From Labilithrix sp. (GTDB taxonomy: Bacteria > Myxococcota_A > Polyangia > Polyangiales > Polyangiaceae), in NCBI GenBank assembly GCA_019637225.1, contig JAHBWC010000021.1, positions 1 to 64,000 of the forward strand: a DNA stretch of 64,000 nt, written 5' to 3'. Below, piece by piece: positions 7,858 to 16,814 of this stretch. A program made the translations under genes and the position numbers. Within the stretch, counting starts at the first letter, position 1, and each line of letters opens with the position of its first letter. Under the pieces are notes generated by a model. The model did not search any database. It was not told where the DNA came from and saw only the letters and a program-made list of their open reading frames with translations.

Positions 7858-7903
7858 GGGCCAGAGACCACGCGCGTCGAGCGCTCTCGTCCTTCGTGCG
7901 TAA
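7832..7903 (+). pseudogene. Truncated duplicate of the four-helix-bundle gene 5' end
   Basis: On the plus strand the right arm of the inverted repeat reads MTDQSKPRAG, one substitution from the minus-strand gene's MTDQTKPRA, then turns into unrelated sequence and stops after 23 codons. It looks like the remnant of an inverted duplication of the neighbouring gene start, with about 30 bp of upstream flank also copied. I see no sign that it is a functional peptide. Confidence 0.5.
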
Positions 7904-7980
7904 GCACATTGCAGCAGAGGATCGACGCGGCGATGGTTTCTGATCGGATGGACTACACGCTCCGGCACTTCCTTCACGCC

Positions 7981-9231
7981 TCAGCGAGCCGCGATCTTCC
8001 CTTGAGTGGCGCAACGGGTCGTGAGGAACGGCGAGATCACCGCCGCGGAGCCGATGGTCGCGCTTCCTGACGTCGTGTTGATGCGAATCCGCCCAGCGCC
8101 ACCTCCGCCCCCACCATGCTTGTCCGAGACGCTCGCCCCCGGGAAGCCGTCGATCGACGGACCCGCGGCGCCGTCGCCACCGGCCGCGTGAGCGGGGCCG
8201 CCCGACGCTACGCCGCCCTTGGCGAGCAACGCGTCGGCCGAGCCTGGCGAGCCGTCGTTCCACTGCCCCGACTCACCGCCGCCTCCCCCGTTCGCAGCGA
8301 GCGTGCCCATCACGGACACGATGGGAGCCTCGAGAAGGATCGAACCTCCTGCGCCACCACCGCTCCGACCCGGACCACCGCCTCCTCCGGCAACACTGAT
8401 GGCGCCGAGCCCGCTCACCTCGATCGAGGTCGCAGACACGATCTGGACCGCGCCTCCCCCGGCGCCGCTGGGTAAGCCCGCGCCGGACCCGCCGGCGGAT
8501 CCACCCAGGAGAGGCACGTTCGCAGCGCTGCCGTAAGACTTGCCGCCTGCCGCGCTGACGTCCGCGCCCCCAACGCCGCAATGGCCTCCACCTCCGGCGC
8601 CGGAGCCCGGGAGTCCTGGACCCCCACCACCAGGGCCGTTGCCCTTCGACCGGTCGCTCGTACCGTCGAAGCCGCCGGCGTTCCCCACCTTCATGTGGGT
8701 ACGATGCACGGATGCGCGGATCGTCCCTTCGATCTTCGCCGTGCCGAGTGCAACGATGATGACCGGCCGGTCGCCCGTGAAAGAGACCGTCGTGTTCGGC
8801 TCGATGACGAGGTTGTTCGTGATGAAGAGCGCCGTCGTCAGCTCGCCGTACGTCGCGTCCGTCTGCTTGATGGTCTTGAAGATGTACCCGCCCTCTTGCT
8901 TGTTCAGGCCGCAGGAGACGGTGCCGGTCGTCCCGTCGACTTCGACGACGGGTCTTCCGCTGACCCCGCTGCACGTCTTGCTGTTGAACACCCAGTCGCC
9001 CGAAGGAGCGAGCGAGACATCCGGAGGAAGGTTCGACGGCGTGAAGGGGAGCGAGGCTCGCGCGGCATCCTCGACCTTGACCGGGCTGCCGGCGTCAAGC
9101 GTATCGTCGGGTCGCGACGCGTTGTCGTCGTGCGCGTTGTCGTTGTGCGCGCTGTCGTCGGTACCGATGCAGCCGGTCCCCGCGAGCGTGGTGAGAAGAA
9201 GGATGCTGAGACGCGTGAACCTACGAATCAT
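7981..9231 (-). CDS. Gly-rich lipoprotein
   Basis: The 416-residue product starts with a lipoprotein signal (LAGTGC lipobox near residue 21), followed by an Asp/Asn-rich stretch. A structured-looking region (residues about 70-160) then reads like a beta-helix or adhesin with the phrase NNLVIEPNTTVSFTGDRPVIIVALGTAKIEGTI. The rest is GGGG-rich repeats. I selected ATG 9231 because GGAG sits 10 nt upstream; ATG 9246 lacks a ribosome site. Many Myxococcota carry paralogues of this architecture, presumably exported to the cell surface. Function unknown. The incomplete gene at 1-486 has the same composition. Confidence 0.75.
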   Translation of the reverse strand: MIRRFTRLSILLLTTLAGTGCIGTDDSAHNDNAHDDNASRPDDTLDAGSPVKVEDAARASLPFTPSNLPPDVSLAPSGDWVFNSKTCSGVSGRPVVEVDGTTGTVSCGLNKQEGGYIFKTIKQTDATYGELTTALFITNNLVIEPNTTVSFTGDRPVIIVALGTAKIEGTIRASVHRTHMKVGNAGGFDGTSDRSKGNGPGGGGPGLPGSGAGGGGHCGVGGADVSAAGGKSYGSAANVPLLGGSAGGSGAGLPSGAGGGAVQIVSATSIEVSGLGAISVAGGGGGPGRSGGGAGGSILLEAPIVSVMGTLAANGGGGGESGQWNDGSPGSADALLAKGGVASGGPAHAAGGDGAAGPSIDGFPGASVSDKHGGGGGGAGRIRINTTSGSATIGSAAVISPFLTTRCATQGKIAAR

Positions 9232-9264
9232 TTCAGATTGCTCCATGAGTGAGACGAATGAGAG

Positions 9265-9459
9265 TCACGGGAACGGATAGAGGATGAAGCCGCGGACGAA
9301 CGCGAAGCTGTGAAGGAGCGCCGCGCCGAGACCGACGAGCGCCCCCGCGGCCGCGAGCGCGACGTCCCAATGAGGACGCTGTACCCAACGGTCCAGCGCC
9401 TCGGGCTCGACGTCTCGTGGCGGATGAGTCGGCCGCCGTAAGACGAAGTTGCGTCTCAT
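9265..9459 (-). CDS. Small single-pass membrane protein, hypothetical
   Basis: A 64-residue frame begins 24 nt after the DoxX stop on the same strand. It has a basic N-terminus (MRRNFVLRR), a Trp-containing amphipathic part, one hydrophobic span (about residues 32-58, ALAAAGALVGLGAALLHSFAF) and ends LYPFP. It would be read from the DoxX transcript. There is no clear ribosome site, so it is only a plausible gene. I do not recognise the family. Confidence 0.45.
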   Translation of the reverse strand: MRRNFVLRRPTHPPRDVEPEALDRWVQRPHWDVALAAAGALVGLGAALLHSFAFVRGFILYPFP

Positions 9460-9483
9460 CGATCGATGAGCGCGCTTCTCTTC

Positions 9484-10065
9484 TCAGCGCTGCGACAGCA
9501 CCGGGCTCACGCTCCCGCCGTTCGCGGGCCGCCAGCGCATGAGCGCACGGTCGACCGACGCGCGGCCGCCTCCCTCGAGGAGGCAGACGACCCCGAGCGC
9601 GATCGCGAGCAGGTGGTACTCGAAGCCCTCGCCCGCCTTGTGCCCGGACCAGTTCATGAAGAAGCCGTTCGGGAGGTGGACGATCGCGATGGCGCCGAGC
9701 ATCACCGCGACGATCGCGGCCGCCGAGGCGCGCGTGAGCACGCCGAGGACGAGCCCGACGGAGCCGAGGAGCTCGCCGACGATCGCCAAGAACGCGAGCG
9801 GTCCGGGGATGCCCAGCTGCGTCGTGAACGTCGTGTACGCGCCGGACAGCCCCGGCCCCCCGAACCAGCCGAGCACCTTCTGCAGCGCGTGCGGAAGGAT
9901 CACGAGCCCGAGCGTGAGCCGCGCGATCGCAGGAGCGAGCCGGTCGTCGGTCGCGATGACGCTCTGGAGGATCGAGCGGCCCGGCTCGACCAGGTGGGAT
10001 CGCGCGCGGCCGACGACGTCGTCGGTGTCCGCGGGCCGTGTCACGTTCGGAGTCGTCGTGCTCAT
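9484..10065 (-). CDS. DoxX-family membrane protein
   Basis: The 193-residue protein has four hydrophobic helices and the DoxX-family pattern: APAIARLTLGLVILPHALQK near residue 45, GPLAFLAIVGELLGSVGLVLG in the second/third helix, and the ..HLPNGFFMNW..GEGFEYHLL segment that is a hallmark of DoxX/YphA-type proteins. Members sit in the inner membrane; some work with quinone-linked oxidoreductases or in redox-stress resistance. ATG 10065 gives the natural N-terminus MSTTTPNV; an upstream in-frame extension to 10119 is Arg-rich and unlikely. It is probably followed in the same transcript by the small membrane protein at 9265-9459. Confidence 0.85.
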   Translation of the reverse strand: MSTTTPNVTRPADTDDVVGRARSHLVEPGRSILQSVIATDDRLAPAIARLTLGLVILPHALQKVLGWFGGPGLSGAYTTFTTQLGIPGPLAFLAIVGELLGSVGLVLGVLTRASAAAIVAVMLGAIAIVHLPNGFFMNWSGHKAGEGFEYHLLAIALGVVCLLEGGGRASVDRALMRWRPANGGSVSPVLSQR

Positions 10066-10260
10066 CGTGAAGCCTTCTTCGCTCGAGCGACCTCGCGCTC
10101 GCCGGAGTAGAGCAATCACGTCGCGTGCCCGACGGTGAGCCGAGCCGTCCGATCGCCTCGGTCACGGCCCGGCCGCTCATTTCGGCGTCTCCGAGAGCCC
10201 GGCGTAGCCCTCGGTGCATCGTGGCTTTACGCGAGGCGAGGAGGCGGGTCTCATGGGGAC

Positions 10261-11952
10261 GTGAGCGCCCCGATCTTCGGCTTCAACGCCGCCCGTTCAT
10301 CCATCGTCGAGGAGGTCGTCCACCGGGTCACGGCCCAGACGCGTGACCCGCTCCTCGCCCTGAACGAAGCCGCCTACCTCGAGACGAAGCGCCTCCAGAG
10401 CTCGGGTCACCCCGACCTCGCGGAGTGGCGCTCGCTCGCGGCAGCGCTCGGTCGGATGACCGACTCCGAGCTCCGCGAGCGGCTGGAGCACTACGCCAAG
10501 CGCTACGCGTGGGACGTCGCGGGCAACTTCGACCGCCGCGTCTACAAGTTCGCGTCCCGCGTGAGCGCGCCACTGCTCGGCGCGTTGCTCTCGCCGCGCG
10601 CGATGCTGCGGAACCTGCCGGGGTCGTTCGACCTGACCGCGCTCGACAGCCGGATCCTCGTCCAGGGCCCGCGCGAGCACATCCGGCGCCTCAGCGAGAT
10701 CGGCACGATCGTCTTCGTCCCGACCCACCTGTCGAACCTCGACTCCGTCGTCTTCGGCTTCGCGATCGAGCGGGCCGGTCTCCCTCCCGCCGTCTACGGC
10801 GCGGGCAAGAACCTCTTCACCAACCCGGTGCTGAGCTACTTCATGCACAACCTCGGCGCCTACCGTGTCGATCGGCGGCTCCGGCACTCGCTCTACAAGG
10901 ACGTGCTGAAGACGTATTCGTGCGTGCTCATCGAGCGCGGCTACCACTCGCTCTTCTTCCCGGGCGGCACGCGCTCGCGTTCGGGCGGCGTCGAGCGGCG
11001 CCTCAAGCTCGGCCTCGCCGGCACCGGCGTCGAGGCCTTCGTGCGGAGCGCGGTCCGCGGCAAGAGGCAGCCGGTCTTCTTCGTGCCGGCCACCATCAAC
11101 TACCTGCTCACGCTCGAGGCCGAGACGCTCATCGACGATTTTCTCCAGGAAGAGGGCAAGGCCCGCTACATCATCGAGGACGACGAATCGACGCGCATCG
11201 GCCGCGTCGCGTCCTTCTCGAACAAGCTCCTCGGCCTCGACGGCGCGTGCGTGATCCGTTACTCGCGGCCGCTCGACTGCTTCGGCAACTACGTCGACGA
11301 CGAGGGCATCAGCCACGACTCGCGCGGTCGCCCGGCGCTCGCCGAGCGCTACGTCGTCGGTCGCGAGGGCAAGCCGACCGTCGACCCCGTGCGCGACGCC
11401 GAGTACACGCGCGAGCTCGGCGAGCGCATCGTCGACGCCTACAAGCGCGACACGGTCGTGATGCCGACCCACGCGGTGGCGGCGTGCGCGTTCGAGCGGC
11501 TCCGCCGGGCGGTCGGCAAGGCCGACCTCTTCACGGTCCTCCGGCACCGCGACGACGTCACGCTCTCCAAGGCCGAGCTCGCGGAGGACGTCGACGTCCT
11601 CGTCGAGCGCCTGACGGCGATGGAGTCGCGCGGAGAGATCGCCCTGTCGCCGACGATGAAGGGCAAGCGCGGTGACGCGCTCGTCGACGACGCCCTCCGC
11701 GCCTTCGCGGGCTACCACACCAACGAGGTGCTCGCGCCCCGCGGCAACGAGCTCGTGCTCCGCGATACGCGCCTCCTCTTCTACTACCAGAACCGCCTCG
11801 CGGCTCACGGCCTCGCTTTCGATGCGATCGCGCCGCCGGGGACCCGCCCGGCGCACGTCCGCGCCCGGGTGCCGCAAGTCCGGGCGGCGGCGTCCGGAAC
11901 CGAACGAAATCCTGCCTCGGCGCAGGTTGGCGCGGCACGAGCGAGTCGTTAG
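10261..11952 (+). CDS. PlsB-like glycerol-3-phosphate acyltransferase-family protein
   Basis: The 563-residue protein has the acyltransferase HX4D motif (His156-Asp161 in PTHLSNLDSV) and the GPAT-type glycerol-phosphate loop FPGGTRSRSG at 233-242, close to E. coli PlsB's GGRSRTG. A PATINYLLTLEAETLIDDF segment follows. The C-terminal third is helical and like the PlsB extension. The likely role is first-step acylation of glycerol 3-phosphate, or a related lysophospholipid acyl transfer, at the inner membrane. I chose GTG 10261, which begins the conserved SAPIFGFN sequence; the reading frame is open for 42 more codons upstream with no conserved content. It is divergent from the DoxX gene. Confidence 0.8.
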   Translation: MSAPIFGFNAARSSIVEEVVHRVTAQTRDPLLALNEAAYLETKRLQSSGHPDLAEWRSLAAALGRMTDSELRERLEHYAKRYAWDVAGNFDRRVYKFASRVSAPLLGALLSPRAMLRNLPGSFDLTALDSRILVQGPREHIRRLSEIGTIVFVPTHLSNLDSVVFGFAIERAGLPPAVYGAGKNLFTNPVLSYFMHNLGAYRVDRRLRHSLYKDVLKTYSCVLIERGYHSLFFPGGTRSRSGGVERRLKLGLAGTGVEAFVRSAVRGKRQPVFFVPATINYLLTLEAETLIDDFLQEEGKARYIIEDDESTRIGRVASFSNKLLGLDGACVIRYSRPLDCFGNYVDDEGISHDSRGRPALAERYVVGREGKPTVDPVRDAEYTRELGERIVDAYKRDTVVMPTHAVAACAFERLRRAVGKADLFTVLRHRDDVTLSKAELAEDVDVLVERLTAMESRGEIALSPTMKGKRGDALVDDALRAFAGYHTNEVLAPRGNELVLRDTRLLFYYQNRLAAHGLAFDAIAPPGTRPAHVRARVPQVRAAASGTERNPASAQVGAARASR

Positions 11953-12077
11953 GTTCTCTTGCCCGACCGGCGGTGTCGGGGGCTCGTCCTCTCCGTGAAC
12001 ACGGGTCTGGCGCCCCTACCGGCCCGTGCGCTAAGGTGCCCCCGTTTTTCCAGGGTGATTTTGCCCGCGCTTTCGTC

Positions 12078-14294
12078 ATGACCGATCCCCAAACCCCCGA
12101 CCCCAACACCCCTCCCGCCGCGGACGCTTCGTCGCCGCAGGCACCGGCTCGAGCCGACGACGCTACGGCGCCGGCCGAGGCGGCTTCACCCACCGCGCCC
12201 ACCGACCACGCGAACGAGGCCTCCGCGGCCACGCACGTCGTCGAGGCGTCGGCGTCTTCCGGCACGAGCGAAGGCGCAGGTGACGACGAGGGCGGCGACG
12301 AGGGCGACGCCGAAGGTTCGGACGGCGCCGAGGCCGCCGAAGGCGGCGCGCCCGGCACCACGACCGACGGAGCTCCGAAGAAGCGTCGCCGCCGGCGTCG
12401 GAAGAAGAAGGGCCCCACGGCCGAAGGCCAGGCGACCGAAGAGGCCGCCGGCGCGGACGGAGCGCCCGCGCCCGAGGGCGGCGAGGCGCGTCCGCCTCGC
12501 GAGCCGCGTCCGCCGAAGCCGAAGCGCGAGCGCGTCGAGCGCGAGCGTCCGGCGTTCAACGTCGGCGACGTCGTGTTCGGCAAGGTGATCGAGTTTACCG
12601 AGGACGCGCTCTTCGTGGACCTCGCCGGCAAGGCGAAGGCGATCTTCGACCTCCGCGAGCTCCTCATCACCGAGGACGACGTCGAGGAGTACACGAAGGC
12701 CGATCGCAAGGAGGCCGACGAGCTCGCGGCCGCGCGCTCCGGCGGCGCCGCGGTGGCCGAGGGATCGTCGCCCGACGCGTCGGCAGAGGCCGGCGACCAG
12801 GCGGCGGCCGACGAGGCCCCGGCCGCCGAGACCAGCACGGACGAGGCGTCGGCGGCTCCCGCGGAGCCGGTCGCCGTCGAGGCCGCTCCGGCAGCCGAAG
12901 CGTCCGTGGTCGAGGCGACCACGGCCGAAGCCGACGCATCCGGCGACACCGACGCCGCCGCGCAGGCGGACGGCGCGACGCCGGACGCCGCGCAGGCGGA
13001 CGGCGCGACCGAGAAGGCCGAGGAGAAGGGAACGCAGCTCCCGCACGTCATCCTCGAGCCGGGCGCGCCCTTCGTCGGGCTCGTTCACAACGACGGCGGC
13101 CGCGGCGGCCTCGTCGTCCTCACGCACCACCCGAAGCGCGTCCAGAAGGCGAAGCCCGTCACGTCCGAGGCCTCGCGCTCCGGCGCGTTGATCTTCGGGC
13201 TCGTCACCGGGACCATCAAGGGCGGCGTCGAGGTCGACGTCGACGGTCTCCGCGCGTTCGCCCCGGCCTCGCACGTCGAGCTTCGTCCGGGCGCGGACCT
13301 CTCGCACCTGGTCGGCAAGCGGCTGCCCTTCGCGGTCACGCAGTACGCGAAGCGCGGGCGCGACGTCGTCCTCTCGCGCCGCGCGATGCTCGAGACCGAG
13401 GCGAAGGAGAAGCGCGAGGAAGCGCTCAAGAACATCCAGATGGGCTCGGTCGTCGACGGCGTCGTCCGCACGGTCGTCCCGTTCGGCGCCTTCGTCGACG
13501 TCGGCGGCGTCGAGGGCCTCGTCCCGCTCAGCGAGATGAGCCACAACCGCGCCGATCAACCGAAGGACGTCTTCAAGCTCGGCGAGACCGTGCGCGTGAA
13601 GATTCTCCGCCTCGACGAGCGCGGGAAGCTCTGGCTCTCGCGCAAGGCGGCGATCGAAGACCCGTGGAGCCAGGTCGCGCAGAAGTACGCGCAGGGCACC
13701 CGGCACACGGGCAAGGTGGCGCGCCTCCAGCCGTTCGGCGCGTTCATCGAGCTCGAGCCCGGCATCGACGGGCTGATCCACGCCGCCGACCTCTCGGTGA
13801 AGCGCATCGAGCACCCGGAAGAAGTCGTCAAGGTCGGCGACGAGCTCGAGGTGGTCGTCGCCAGCGTCGACTCGCGCCAGCACCGCATCGCGCTCCACCC
13901 GGCGCCCACGGGTGAGGCGGCGAACGAGGAGCCGCAGCGCATCCAGCTCCACAAGGTCGTGAAGGTCGTCGTCGTGAGCGTGGAGTCGGGCGGCCTCGTC
14001 GTCCGCGTCCTCGGCGCGACGGGCCGCAACGCCCGCGGCTTCGTCAGCGCGTCCGCCACGGGCACCCCCCGCGGCACCGAGCTCCGGAAGCTCTTCCCGG
14101 TCGGCAAGCAGCTCGACGTCAAGATCACCGAGCTCGATCCTCGCCGCGGCGAGCTGAAGCTCTCGATCAAGGCGCTCAACGAAGAGAACGAGCGCAACGC
14201 CTACCAGCAGTACCGCGCGCAGGTGAAGCGCGAGGCGAAGTTCGGCACGTTCGCCGATCTGCTGGCGAAGCGGAACATCACGTCCGACAAGTGA
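12078..14294 (+). CDS. Multi-S1-domain RNA-binding protein (RpsA-like)
   Basis: The 738-residue protein opens with a disordered acidic/Ala-rich tail and a strongly basic patch (KKRRRRRRKKK near residue 100). S1 modules follow at about residues 160-200 (FNVGDVVFGKVIEF), 369-438, 456-530 (GSVVDGVVRTVVPFGAFVDV), 540-610 (GKVARLQPFGAFIELEPGIDGLIH) and 625-700. The third and fourth are the best preserved. A roughly 90-residue Ala/Glu/Asp insertion follows the first module, and inside it AAQADGAT is duplicated at DNA level. It presumably binds mRNA at the ribosome or another RNA substrate; whether it is the main ribosomal protein S1 or a second S1 protein cannot be told here. ATG 12078 starts the natural reading (MTDPQTP). 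Confidence 0.8.
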   Translation: MTDPQTPDPNTPPAADASSPQAPARADDATAPAEAASPTAPTDHANEASAATHVVEASASSGTSEGAGDDEGGDEGDAEGSDGAEAAEGGAPGTTTDGAPKKRRRRRRKKKGPTAEGQATEEAAGADGAPAPEGGEARPPREPRPPKPKRERVERERPAFNVGDVVFGKVIEFTEDALFVDLAGKAKAIFDLRELLITEDDVEEYTKADRKEADELAAARSGGAAVAEGSSPDASAEAGDQAAADEAPAAETSTDEASAAPAEPVAVEAAPAAEASVVEATTAEADASGDTDAAAQADGATPDAAQADGATEKAEEKGTQLPHVILEPGAPFVGLVHNDGGRGGLVVLTHHPKRVQKAKPVTSEASRSGALIFGLVTGTIKGGVEVDVDGLRAFAPASHVELRPGADLSHLVGKRLPFAVTQYAKRGRDVVLSRRAMLETEAKEKREEALKNIQMGSVVDGVVRTVVPFGAFVDVGGVEGLVPLSEMSHNRADQPKDVFKLGETVRVKILRLDERGKLWLSRKAAIEDPWSQVAQKYAQGTRHTGKVARLQPFGAFIELEPGIDGLIHAADLSVKRIEHPEEVVKVGDELEVVVASVDSRQHRIALHPAPTGEAANEEPQRIQLHKVVKVVVVSVESGGLVVRVLGATGRNARGFVSASATGTPRGTELRKLFPVGKQLDVKITELDPRRGELKLSIKALNEENERNAYQQYRAQVKREAKFGTFADLLAKRNITSDK

Positions 14295-14299
14295 CGCGG

Positions 14300-15676
14300 T
14301 CAGCGCGTCCGAGGTGACGGGGCGCTCGCCTTCGCCGGCGGCGCCTCGGTCATCACCGTGTCGACGCGGATCCGATTCTTGTACGTGCCCTCGGCGTGAC
14401 CGACGGAGTACCACCCGCGGCCGGGGCCGGTCTCCGCGAGCGTGAGCACGATCAGCGCCTCCTTGCCCCGCGCGTGGAGCTGGATCGAGTTCTGCGGGAG
14501 CCCCCAGCCCGCCGGTGACGGCTCGGTGCTCACCTGCGCGGCCCAGTCCTTGAAGGTGAGCTTGCACGTCCCGGCGCTCCCGTCGCGGTGGCGAAGCTCG
14601 ATCGTGAGCGGCTCGTCGCGGCCGAGGCGGCCCTTCGCGAGCTCCGCGTACGGTCCGTTCGCCGCCTCGCTCGCGCGGACGACGTGGAACGCGATGTCGG
14701 CGCCCAGGTAGGCGAAGCGCAGCGGGCGACCGGCCGGGTAGTCCTCCGGCTCCACGTCGAAGGTCTCTTGCCCGGTCGGACCGAACGAGACCGCGGCCTC
14801 GAACGGGACGTAGACGGTCGCGAATGCGTTGAGATGCGAGTAGACCGCGCGCGGCAGCTTCGACACGGCTTCGACGTCGAGGCCCTTGGCGTCCTTCGTC
14901 GCGACGAGCGAGGTCACGCCGTCATCCGTGTAGTGTGCACGGAAGCCGTTCTTCTCCTTGAAGAACGCGTCGAACTTGCGGCGCGGTCCGAACGCTTCGG
15001 GCGGGGCGAGCACGGTCCACGTCGCGTCCGGCGAGCGGCTCTCGAACGTGAGCAAAGGGCGCACGCGCACGTGCTCTTTCCCGCACGGGAACGAGACCTG
15101 GCCGGTCGCCGCGTCGTCCTTGGTCGGCTCACCGTTCACCTCGGCGAGGGCGCCTCCGAGCGGCCGCGTCGACGGGGGCGGGGCCCCTTGCGCGAGCACC
15201 TCGACGACGCCGACCGCCGCGCCGGCCGCGGCAGCGGCGAGGCTCGGCACCGTCCGGAGCTTCGTCGCCCAGGCGATCGTTCCGAGCGCGATCGCGATCG
15301 CGGCCGGGCCGACCGTGCGCTCGACGCCGATCGAGACCGGGAAGAGCACGTTGCCGGTGACGATGGCGGCGAGCCACCCGCCGGCGATCGCCGCCGAGAC
15401 GAGCGACACGAAGAGGCCCGACGACTTGAAGAAGACGAAGCGCACGAGCGCGCCGGCGATGACCGTGCCGGCTGCCGCGGGGAGCCACGTGTTGCTCCAC
15501 GCGCGGATGTCGCCGAGCTCGAACCCGCGCGGCAGAAAGACGATCGCCGCGGCGAACGCCGCCGCGTGGACGGTGAGGACGACCACCGCGCTGCCGAAGA
15601 CGATCGACCGGATCCACGGCCGCCGCCACCGCGACCGAGCTCGTCGTCGTCGTGTCTCCTTCGGGGGGCGATCCAT
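14300..15676 (-). CDS. Membrane protein with periplasmic domain, unknown
   Basis: The 458-residue product has a basic N-terminus followed by about four hydrophobic helices between residues 20 and 170 (for example IVFGSAVVVLTVHAAAFAAAIVFL). The remaining 280 residues form a soluble domain rich in beta-type sequence, with Cys residues in FPCGKEHVRV and GTCKLTF that could form a disulphide. This is consistent with a periplasmic domain anchored by the N-terminal membrane part. I do not recognise a family. ATG 15676 was chosen; GTG 15712 would add 12 residues. It converges on the S1 gene with a 5-bp gap. Confidence 0.6.
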   Translation of the reverse strand: MDRPPKETRRRRARSRWRRPWIRSIVFGSAVVVLTVHAAAFAAAIVFLPRGFELGDIRAWSNTWLPAAAGTVIAGALVRFVFFKSSGLFVSLVSAAIAGGWLAAIVTGNVLFPVSIGVERTVGPAAIAIALGTIAWATKLRTVPSLAAAAAGAAVGVVEVLAQGAPPPSTRPLGGALAEVNGEPTKDDAATGQVSFPCGKEHVRVRPLLTFESRSPDATWTVLAPPEAFGPRRKFDAFFKEKNGFRAHYTDDGVTSLVATKDAKGLDVEAVSKLPRAVYSHLNAFATVYVPFEAAVSFGPTGQETFDVEPEDYPAGRPLRFAYLGADIAFHVVRASEAANGPYAELAKGRLGRDEPLTIELRHRDGSAGTCKLTFKDWAAQVSTEPSPAGWGLPQNSIQLHARGKEALIVLTLAETGPGRGWYSVGHAEGTYKNRIRVDTVMTEAPPAKASAPSPRTR

Positions 15677-15745
15677 CGCCGGATCGCGATGATACGCGCC
15701 TCGCTCCGGCACTTCTCGCGCGATCGCTCGAGCTTGGCCGCGCGC

Positions 15746-16777
15746 TCAGAACTGTCCGGCGACACCGAACGAAGCGCGATCGCGTCGGACGTCGACCGAG
15801 GGCGCGAGCGTGAACCACGGCGCCGGACGTCGTCGCGTGAGCGAGACTGCGCGATCGTCGACGCGTTCCTTCGTGTAGGCGAGCCCGCCGGCGTCGATCG
15901 CGACGCAGCCGCCGGCGGCGATGAGCCCGCCGATGACGGCGCCCGTGACCGCGCCGTTCGCGCCGTTGCCGAAGCGGTCGAACGCGCCGCTGCCCTGGCT
16001 CGAGCCGATGATCACGCCGGCGATGGCCCCGACGCCGAGGCCGATGAGCGGGACGAGGAGACGGAGCCCGATGCTGCCGAAGCCCGGACCGATGTTGCCG
16101 TGCGCCATGTGCACGATCGGCGTGGCGAGCAAGAAGCCGAGGTAGCCGGCGGTCGTGACGCCGCCGGACCTCGCCGCGATGCCTCCGACGAGCAAGCTGA
16201 ACGACGCGGCGTCGGCGATGAGCGTCTGGTAGCCGTACCAGACCTTCTCGTACTGGGGCTGCTCGGGCTTCGGAGCCACCGGCGGGGGCGGCGCCGCCGG
16301 CGCTGCCTGGGTCTGCGTGGGCACGGGCGCGGGCGGCGCGACGACGATCGGGGGGGCGGACGGCTTCGGCGGAGGAGGCGGCGGCGCGCAGCCGAACTCG
16401 CATCGTATCGCCGTCTCGCGCGGGTTCTGCAGCGTCGCGATCTTCGCCTGCGCCTTCTGGACGCACGGCAGCCCTTCGTAGCCGGGGACGTCGATCTTCA
16501 CGTCGACGGGGTTGCCGTCCGAGTCCCATCGGATGACGAGCACCGACGCGACGTGCTTGGCGCCGACGCCGTCGAGGCAGGTTCGCACGTCACGGAGGAT
16601 CGGATCGGCCACGGCGGTGAGTCGATCGATGTCCTCGGTCGGCGCGTAGTAGCCCGAGTGACCGGCGCAGGTCGTCTTCGGCGCCGTGCACGCGGGCTCG
16701 GCCGTGGCATCCCTCGAGAGAACCCCGACCGCGGTGAGCGTCGCCGCGGAGACGGCAGCACGAAGAGCGCGCCTCAT
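15746..16777 (-). CDS. Secreted envelope protein with Pro-rich linker and glycine-zipper-like C-terminus
   Basis: The 343-residue protein has a signal peptide (cleavage likely near ATAEP at 25-27) and an N-terminal Cys-containing domain whose VLVIRWDSDGNPVDVKIDVPGYE segment resembles the AgmX/TonB-C-like domain of myxobacterial proteins. A Pro/Ala linker follows (about residues 130-175). Then come hydrophobic helices with Gly spacing (LLVPLIGLGVGAIAGVIIGSSQG, GAVTGAVIGGLIAAGG) typical of glycine-zipper membrane segments. It ends in FTLAPSVDVRRDRASFGVAGQF, a beta-strand-like terminus with a final Phe as in outer-membrane proteins. Outer-membrane association is inferred. Function unknown. Confidence 0.6.
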   Translation of the reverse strand: MRRALRAAVSAATLTAVGVLSRDATAEPACTAPKTTCAGHSGYYAPTEDIDRLTAVADPILRDVRTCLDGVGAKHVASVLVIRWDSDGNPVDVKIDVPGYEGLPCVQKAQAKIATLQNPRETAIRCEFGCAPPPPPPKPSAPPIVVAPPAPVPTQTQAAPAAPPPPVAPKPEQPQYEKVWYGYQTLIADAASFSLLVGGIAARSGGVTTAGYLGFLLATPIVHMAHGNIGPGFGSIGLRLLVPLIGLGVGAIAGVIIGSSQGSGAFDRFGNGANGAVTGAVIGGLIAAGGCVAIDAGGLAYTKERVDDRAVSLTRRRPAPWFTLAPSVDVRRDRASFGVAGQF

Positions 16778-16814
16778 GGCCCCATTCGTATCACAAGCGA
16801 TCCGCGGTGGCCCG

